From: Stentor coeruleus
Lineage: Eukaryota; Ciliophora; Heterotrichea; Heterotrichida; Stentoridae
Direction: 5' to 3'
DNA: 51,005 nt
Assembly (NCBI GenBank): GCA_001970955.1
Contig: MPUH01000487.1
Span: 1-51,005, forward strand
Shown: positions 44,601-51,005 of the stretch, one piece after another
Layout of the letters: each line of letters starts with the position of its first letter
Numbering within the stretch: the stretch's first letter is position 1
Made by a program: the position numbers and the translations under genes
Notes under the pieces: model-generated
What the model was told of the DNA's origin: nothing
Database searches by the model: none
The model's input: only the letters and a program-made list of their open reading frames with translations

Positions 44601-47600
44601 AATAACAGTTGAGTTTGTAGATGGTATTATTGTAAGATATATTTAGCCAGCATATAGTACTGATGTATTTTCAATATTGATTTCAGTTTACAATGTAATA
44701 GGATCTAACTTGCAAATCGATAACTCCCTAGTAATGCCTTTGGTTCTTGAAAGTACTGATTCAGCACAATCAGGGCTTAGTTTTATAGGATATACCCAAG
44801 GTAGTACCTTAAATGGTCAAATTACTTATTCTAATCTCCAAGTACTTTCTTCAGGGAACTTTATATTTACTTGTTCATATTCTGGACTCGGAAAAGGATC
44901 ATCTTCTTCATTTAATATAATCAACTATGTGAAACTTATCTCAGTATCTTCACTAAGTAACTCAATAAGTGCATTTGAAGAATTTGATGTAACAATTGAC
45001 CTTTATGGAGATGATGATGAATATTTTATCCTTCAAACAACTGTAACTTTACTAGGATCTCGTAATTTTATTAGCTCAAGTGACAAAGATACTACAAGCG
45101 GTACTGTCTCTTGGACAAATCTTCATATCCCACTCTCTGGTAGTTTCAGTTTTACAGGGACAACCACCTGCAATTCTGCAACTCATACTGTTCAATCTCT
45201 AGATTACAATGTACTAAAAGACAAATTTATTGTAACACTTAAAGATGAATCAGGCAACATATTTGAACCTAACGATAGTAATGATAAAATCACAATAGTC
45301 ATTGAAGCTTATGATAGCACTCTAACAAAATTCCTTAATCTCGCTGATGGGATACCTTTTAGTATTAACTTAGCCTGCTCAGTAAATGAATTATGTTCAG
45401 GTGAAACTTTTGATATAGTTTCTACAACAGAATCTCTTGTTAATGGTATATACACATATAATAATGTTTATATAAAATCATCAGGATATTTTACTATAAT
45501 AATCTCATCTGCTGATATGATAGACTTCCCTTATAATACTGATTTTATAGTAAATCATGTAGCAAGAATCACTTATCAAATAGACACAACAACTCAATCA
45601 ATGAACTTTAACTTGACATTAAATAACACTTTATATGGAGATGATAATGAACTTTATATAATCCCTGCTGCTGTGAGCTTAAGAGATTTAAACAATAATT
45701 TCTTATCAGGTGACACTAGGCTTTATTCAAATCAAGGTTTAACAAGTCATAAATTTTGGTATAGTCTACCTTCTACATATAGTATAGAAATCGTCACTAA
45801 TACATCAATTGTTGTAAACACAATAAATTCAATTCTAATACAACCAAATACTATAAAAATCATCGGCCCAAATCCTGACCCTGAATCCAACGTAAGTCCG
45901 TTTTCATTAGAAATAAGAATTTATGACAATAATGGAGTGTCTATAGAAACTGAAAGGGGAAATTATCCTATTAGACTAAGTATTGATCAAAAAGCAAAAC
46001 TCAATATTTATAGTATTAATACAATTGCAGGAATAGGTTTAATTGATGATCTTAGAATTTCAGATAAAGGCATATATACTTTAGAAGTTTCAAGTACAAA
46101 TTTAATATCATCAAGCATTGTAATATCAGTTGAGCATATATTAACAGCAATATCTATAAACGCAACAGAACTAATTCAAAAAGAAAACACTTTGTTTACA
46201 TTTACAGTGTCTTTATGGGAAACATATCAAGCAAATGATCTTTCAAATTCTAATCTTTTCAAATCTAAAGTTTCTACGCATATGACTTGCCCTGAAAATG
46301 CTTTTATATTCTTTGATTCAGTGACTACAACTGATGGCATAGCTGTATTTAAATTATACTTCACAAAACCTAGTTATTATTCTTGTCTTGTGTATACAGA
46401 TTATAATTTATTAGAAATGAATGTTGAATTTGAAATTGACACAAGCGATAATTCAGATCCTTATTGTGTGGTTGCTGAAAATACTGATATTTGCTTTATG
46501 TGTATTAGAAATGGAATTGTTGGAAATGATGGCAAATGTAATTGTGTTGAAAATAGTGTTTATTCAGAAGTAAATGAAATATGTGAATGCTTAGATAATT
46601 ATGAGGATGCTAATGGGTATTGTATTACTTGTGGAAGCTATTTCCATAATAATGAACTTAGAGGATATTTTTCAGAAGATTATACAAACATTTTTATTGA
46701 GTTTAAGAGACAAGTAAAACAAAGCTCTCAGAATAGTTGTACTAGTATTGTAAATTTACCTTATCCTTATAATACTGTGAAATTTGATTGTGTTTGGATA
46801 AACTCGCAACTTATGAAAATCACCCCAGCGACTGTTATTTTTAATGATATTGAAATCATAGTGGATCCTTTAGTTATAAATCCAGTAGAAGATGCATGTT
46901 TATTTGATATTGAATCACTAATTATTTCAATAAAAACTACTAGTACTAAACCAAAACCTCAAGCAGTAATCGAAGGTCTATCTACAATTTCTTTAGCTTG
47001 TCTTCCTGAATCAATAAAATACAGATCCTCATATGTATTTAGCTCTTATGCCTACTCTTGGTCATCTTCAACAACTCCATCAAATCCTGACTTAGAAAAT
47101 TATATAAAAAATTCAAAGGCTTCCTTTTTAAGTTTACCAAAAAGTTATTTACAAGCAGGTGCAGTCGATCTTACTTTAAAAATCACAGATACAACTTTTA
47201 GTACTTCAGCATCAGCATCTTATAGTATCAGAGTTACTAGTGATAAATATGTTCCTTTAATGATTGCAGCTGAAGGGAAAATTTCTATATCCTCATCAGA
47301 AACATATACTCTAAAAATAACAACTCTAAATAATTGTGGCGAAACTGAAGTTTTTACTTATGATTGGACTTTAACATATGATTCTAATACCCCTGAAGTT
47401 GATTTCGCTACATTAAAATCTTTAACAAAACGTTCAGACAATTTAGTTATATTTCCAGGTTATCTTAAAGGAGGTAATTCTTATTATTTTACAGCTTCTG
47501 TTGTTAATAAAAACATTGAAAGTTATGCTTCAGTTGAAGTTTATGTAAGAGAAAATCCTTTGCAATTAGTTGTTGATACAGGAAATTCATTAATTGGTGT

Positions 47601-50136
47601 TGATTATGATTTAGAAATAACAGCTGAAGCTTATGATATTGATAACAATAATGCTATTATTAATTATAATTGGAATTGCTATGAAGGATCAAGTAAATGC
47701 TTAGATAGTAATGGGCAAAAATTAAGTCTTAATATAAACGAAGGACAAATGATAGTCAAAAAAGAAGATTTAAGAGATAAAGCGCTATTTACATTTGAAA
47801 TAATAGCATCAACTTCAGATAAAAGTATTACAACAATCATAGAAATAACAGTAAATGCAACAGTTGAAGGATATGTCAAAATATCAAAATCTAATGAAGT
47901 TATTAATAATGATGTAGCATCAAGGATAATACCAAAAATCCAAATAAATGAAATCGCTGAATTTAAATGGAAAATCGAACCTTATACTAATACAGGGAAG
48001 CCTATAATCTTATCAGATCCATACCTTTATATCCCAGCAAATTATTTAACCGTAGGAATCCAATATAAGCTTAGTTTATCTATGATAAGAAACGGTATAA
48101 CAACAAGTGCTTATATTTTCTTATATCGTAATTCACCTCCTCAATGCGATTCTTTATCTGCCCTCAAACAATCTGATAATACTTATTTACTTACAGGGAT
48201 AAATTGTCGAGATGAAGATAATAGTGGTATTATTACATATCAATATGCAGCTGGATCATCAATTACTAATATGCGTTGGATTTCTGTTGCTATCCTTACA
48301 ACACCATTTTCAGCTAGAGTATCTTCAGGAACTAGCGTTTTTATGGTAAATGTTTGTGATGAATCTAATTCTTGTGCTAATTTTACAGCAAGACTTACAA
48401 ACCCTTCACGACGACAGCTAGCTTTAAGTGAAGACTTTGATACTTATATTTATCAATCAGATCTTATCCCTTCAGCAATTATGTGCTTTGTAGAATCAGT
48501 AGGTTCAGTTTCTGATTATAAGAAAATTTTCAATGCTTTTAATATGTATTATACTACTGAAGTTATAAGCAAACAGACTTTCCAAGTATTTCTTGACAAT
48601 TTGCAAATGCTTATGAGTGTTTCAGATGATTATTCTAAAAATTATAAAACTTCTCTTGTAGAACTTATTTTGTATGTGTTAAAGAGTTTTACAGGGTATT
48701 TAGAACAGCAAGATGCATTAAAACTATTGGATATTATTGGAGATCTTATAGACTATTCAAACGTAAGCACGTTATTAGAAATTTTAGATTTAACTGCAGA
48801 GAAATGGTTTGGGGATAAACTCATTGGATCATCAATATACTTCAACAATAAAATCGGGGTATTTAGAACAAAAGTCTTAGGCTCATCTTTATATTCCTTA
48901 GAAATCGACAGGTCTTTCTTCTATCTAACCTTCCCAGAAAACTTACAGATTTCAAATACCACAGTTTATGATATTAGCATTATCAACTATAAATCTTCAG
49001 ATAATATTTTTGAAGTTACTCTCTATGAATCAGGATCTTATATAAACTATAACCTTATCACAACAGATCCTACTAAATTAAATACTACCTATCCTCAACC
49101 AATAATACTTAGCATACAAGGAACTTTTGACACATATTCCAATTATGAATGCTATTATCTTAAATCAGATAATTGGACATCAGGAGTATGCGAAGTTCAA
49201 AACGTTTATGATAATGAGATTGAAGTAAAACTAAGCCATTTATCAACATTTAAGATAGCTAAGGTAGATTCAAAATGCAAAATATGGCTTGAGCTTATTA
49301 CTTTAGTATCATTAATAATTGCTTTAATGATTGGCTTTACAACGATGTTTTGCATAATTGATAAATCTAAAACCTCAACTATGAAAAAAAGGTATTTCTT
49401 TATGACATTTCCTATTATGTCATTATTTTTCAAACAAGAATCTCCAAGGCGAGCGTATATTTCTATAAATCTTTTTACATCTTGGCTATTGCTTTTGATT
49501 CTTATTGGAATAACTATTCATATTGCTGACCCTCCAGCACATCAGATCGATTATAAAATCCAATATTATTATATGTATCAGTTGACACATGGAGGTATCG
49601 CATGGGGTATAACTCAAGCCTATGTTTTAATTTCTTTGTTTTTGATGACTTATCCACTTAGGAATACAAATAAAATCCATTTCTATACAGTTTCCATTGT
49701 TTTAAGCATTTTTATTACAGTTTTATGTGCTTTGGCTTTTGCTATTATGTCATTTTATTATTGTTTGGAATCAGCAGATCTGTGGATTTTCACTTTCCTT
49801 ATATACATCCCAATTGATTTGATTGCTCAGATGGTTTATTCGCTTATTATCAGTTTAATACTACCTAAAATTCCTTATAGTGATAGAGTTTTTAGAATAA
49901 TCAAATCAAATTCTAACTCAATAGTACCTGAAGAAATGATACAAACAGTACTTGAAAACAAACATAGTAATACAATGGTTATTACCAAAAAAAATCATAA
50001 GGTAAAAGATATGAAAATACATGATTATCAAGAAGAAGATTCAAGGGTTATTATGGACTTAGAGGTTGAAAATCTAGAGGGAAAGGTTGATAATCAAGTC
50101 ATGGGTGAATCTATTTCTCATGCTAGTTTAGGATAA
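29661..50136 (+). CDS. Giant Ig-like repeat receptor with REJ/PKD-like region, GPS-like motif and 5 TM
   Basis: One gene of 23 exons and 22 phase-0 introns of 15 nt. The introns end at 30017, 31238, 32111, 32714, 33390, 34014, 34650, 35259, 35889, 36504, 37734, 38373, 39000, 39630, 40251, 40890, 41505, 42132, 42747, 43392, 44007 and 44646. Removing them and three duplicated joins (72, 165 and 55 nt) leaves 19,854 nt, exactly 6,618 codons. Order: signal peptide (VGFLFSLLILLI), one Ig-like domain, about 26 units of about 205 residues with the recurring core ILSSGTFTFTA and GEDDNxFIL, a Cys-rich segment (46462-46640), a REJ/PKD-like region (about 46.9-48.4 kb), a GPS-like motif (49149-49260), five TM segments (about 49.28-49.88 kb) and a cytosolic tail of about 85 residues. 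A cell-surface adhesion or sensing role is inferred. Confidence 0.85.
31555..31697. repeat. Duplicated flanks around the N at 31626 (likely assembly overlap)
   Basis: 31555-31625 and 31627-31697 are the same 71 nt on either side of one N. The 72-nt insertion keeps the frame, so it is easily mistaken for a real repeat. The repeat unit here is longer than its neighbours by this amount. Confidence 0.82.
31699..32026. repeat. Duplicated flanks around the N at 31862 (likely assembly overlap)
   Basis: 31699-31861 and 31864-32026 are 163-nt copies with about three mismatches, separated by one N and one extra base (165 nt added, in frame). Together with the previous join it makes this unit 873 nt long instead of about 620-640. 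Confidence 0.8.
33251..33359. repeat. Duplicated flanks around the N at 33305 (likely assembly overlap)
   Basis: 33251-33304 and 33306-33359 are identical 54-nt copies around one N. The 55-nt insertion shifts the frame of the giant gene. Removing it restores the frame into the intron at 33376-33390. Confidence 0.85.
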
Positions 50137-50987
50137 ATAAGAATATTCGTTAGGGTTTTTAGGGATTTAAGTAGTATATTAAGTACTTTTTGTATTGAAT
50201 AAAGATATTTGAATAGAAGTATTAAGTTATAGAAAATATTATTTTTAGAAGTGATACAATAAATATGCCTATGATTTATATAATAGGAAAAATAAGATTT
50301 TCACCATATAACTGAATGCATTTTACAATGATTTTTTAGTAAAAATCTGATAGTTGATAATGAGTTTATACTCCAGTGCTCTTTTTGATAGAAAAACACA
50401 ATGATTATCAATACTAAAAAATTATTAGGAAATATATTCATATGCATTACAGCTCTTAAACTAAAAATCTTATTTGGATTTTAAATCAACATATATTTTT
50501 TCATCTCACAAATTTAGCCTTATATTATATAAACATTCCTCAATTGATAATAAATTCTTTCATAAAAAATAAACTTAAGATTTTCTTGATGATATTAAAA
50601 ATTAAATATTGTACTCGCAACTTTAGACACTAGAATTAGGAAATAATGTCAAAATGGCAAATGCTATAAAAATTTGCTTCAAAATAAGATGTTTGATTTA
50701 TTTGTAAGTTTTAGAAAAGTGGGCTACTTATATTAGGCATTAATATATTTGGTAAAAAATATCGAAAAGATTAGGAAATCTGATACAAAACTTTTACAAT
50801 GAGCAAAGCAAGGTAAAAAATATGTGGATAATTTGAATGAAGATTTAAAGGAAAATATTAAGGAAAATACTAGGAGATGAGATACATGATTGCTAATAAA
50901 TACACAGTATATCTATGATAATTTTTCACTGTAGATATAAGAAGAAAGTATTAAGGGAATATAATGGAATTTATGCTAAGAAACACA
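50137..50987. other. Subtelomeric non-coding region, 0.85 kb
   Basis: A+T-rich sequence between the stop of the giant gene and the terminal repeat. No ORF of note, no RNA gene and no internal tandem repeat recognised. It should hold the 3' UTR of the giant gene. Confidence 0.55.
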
Positions 50988-51005
50988 GGGTGTTAGGGTG
51001 TTAGG
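50988..51005 (+). repeat. Telomeric repeat (TGTTAGGG)n at chromosome end
   Basis: The window ends GGG TGTTAGGG TGTTAGG, slightly over two units of an 8-nt repeat whose complement is CCCTAACA. That is the telomere unit reported for heterotrich ciliates (Stentor, Blepharisma). The G-rich strand runs 5'->3' toward the end, the correct orientation for a right-hand telomere. Only about 18 nt are present, so the call rests on the match and the terminal position. Confidence 0.8.

Larger units (their letters stand above)
30003..44646 (+). other. Set of 22 fifteen-nucleotide introns in the giant gene
   Basis: Each intron is exactly 15 nt, starts GTA and lies between whole codons. Examples are GTAATATTTATTTAG (41491-41505), GTAAAATATATTTAG (31224-31238) and GTATTTTTCATATAG (30003-30017). 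Twenty-one end in TAG, which is in frame because the introns are phase 0 and five codons long, so an unspliced intron stops translation. One (38986-39000) ends in CAG. The size class matches the mini-introns known from Stentor and other heterotrichs. Confidence 0.92.
30018..46440 (+). repeat. Tandem array of about 26 Ig-like coding units, A/B alternating
   Basis: The coding unit is about 603-645 nt (about 205 residues) and every spacing is a multiple of three. Each unit looks like two beta-sandwich domains of about 100 residues. A-type units carry a Cys pair of the form TCxxxxCSG (for example near 32820, 34125, 35370, 40360, 41620 and 44130). B-type units lack it and often carry THGPHSI or SHSI. 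The two types alternate, giving a higher-order period of about 1.25 kb. Boundaries near 30590, 37100, 45240 and 45870 have no intron. Confidence 0.85.

Noticed and set aside
29661..44646. TAG read as Gln (a reassigned stop) inside the giant gene
   Set aside because: One unit has CAG at the equivalent place, which first suggests TAG=Gln. But every TAG ends a 15-nt segment starting GTA, the long conserved genes contain no internal TAG, and other genes here end in TAG. Mini-introns explain all cases.
29661..44646. A family of about 20 separate small secreted proteins
   Set aside because: Only the first piece has a signal peptide, the pieces stay in phase across each 15-nt gap, and their apparent ATG starts fall at random places within the repeat unit.
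1..51005. CRISPR arrays, integrated phage, insertion sequences, tRNA or rRNA genes
   Set aside because: No spacer-repeat pattern, transposase, integrase, inverted-repeat ends or cloverleaf consensus was recognised by eye. A tRNAscan-type search would be needed to exclude a tRNA.

Overview
The window looks like the end of a macronuclear chromosome from a heterotrich ciliate, most likely Stentor or a close relative. It is A+T-rich and densely packed. Long conserved genes read through under the standard code: most genes end in TAA, a few end in TAG, and no reassigned stop is needed. Introns are 15 or 16 nt, and the 3' end carries a little over two copies of TGTTAGGG. That repeat, read as CCCTAACA on the other strand, is the heterotrich telomere unit, and B. 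stoltei-type codes with TGA=Trp are not needed here. The species assignment is inference.

Left third (1-17.4 kb): the N-terminus of a secreted/membrane protein running off the left edge; a four-CNB-domain cGMP-dependent protein kinase (-); a six-TM 3',5'-cyclic nucleotide phosphodiesterase (+), followed 40 bp later by histone H2B (+); a multi-RING-like protein (-); a broken uS2 (RPSA) pseudogene (-); a rhomboid protease (+) that is intact only after removal of three mini-introns; a voltage-gated K+ channel with a CNB domain and a CCHC zinc knuckle (+); a CCT-motif protein (-); a COMM-domain protein (+); and mitochondrial Hsp70 (-). The kinase, phosphodiesterase and CNB channel could make or read one cyclic-nucleotide signal.

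Middle (17.9-27.7 kb, all minus strand): three tandem paralogues that join an astacin-like metalloprotease fold to two UBR-box-like zinc domains. All three keep the three zinc histidines but lack the catalytic glutamate. They are followed by an STPGR (SHIPPO) repeat protein, a small hypothetical protein and a coiled-coil protein.

Right part (29.6-51.0 kb): what looks like about 20 separate ORFs is one gene of about 20.5 kb. Each break is a 15-nt, phase-0 GT...AG intron whose last codon is TAG (CAG once). The introns sit at the same place in nearly every copy of a repeat of about 205 residues. Spliced, and with three assembly duplications removed, the length divides exactly into codons and gives about 6,617 aa. 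The product has a signal peptide, about 26 Ig-like double-domain repeats alternating between two types (A with a Cys pair, B without), a Cys-rich segment, a REJ/PKD-like region, a GPS-like motif and five TM segments. It lies under 1 kb from the telomere.

Six single N characters (11285, 11553, 18659, 31626, 31862, 33305) each sit between two near-identical copies of the flanking sequence. They look like unmerged contig overlaps, and three of them falsely break genes.
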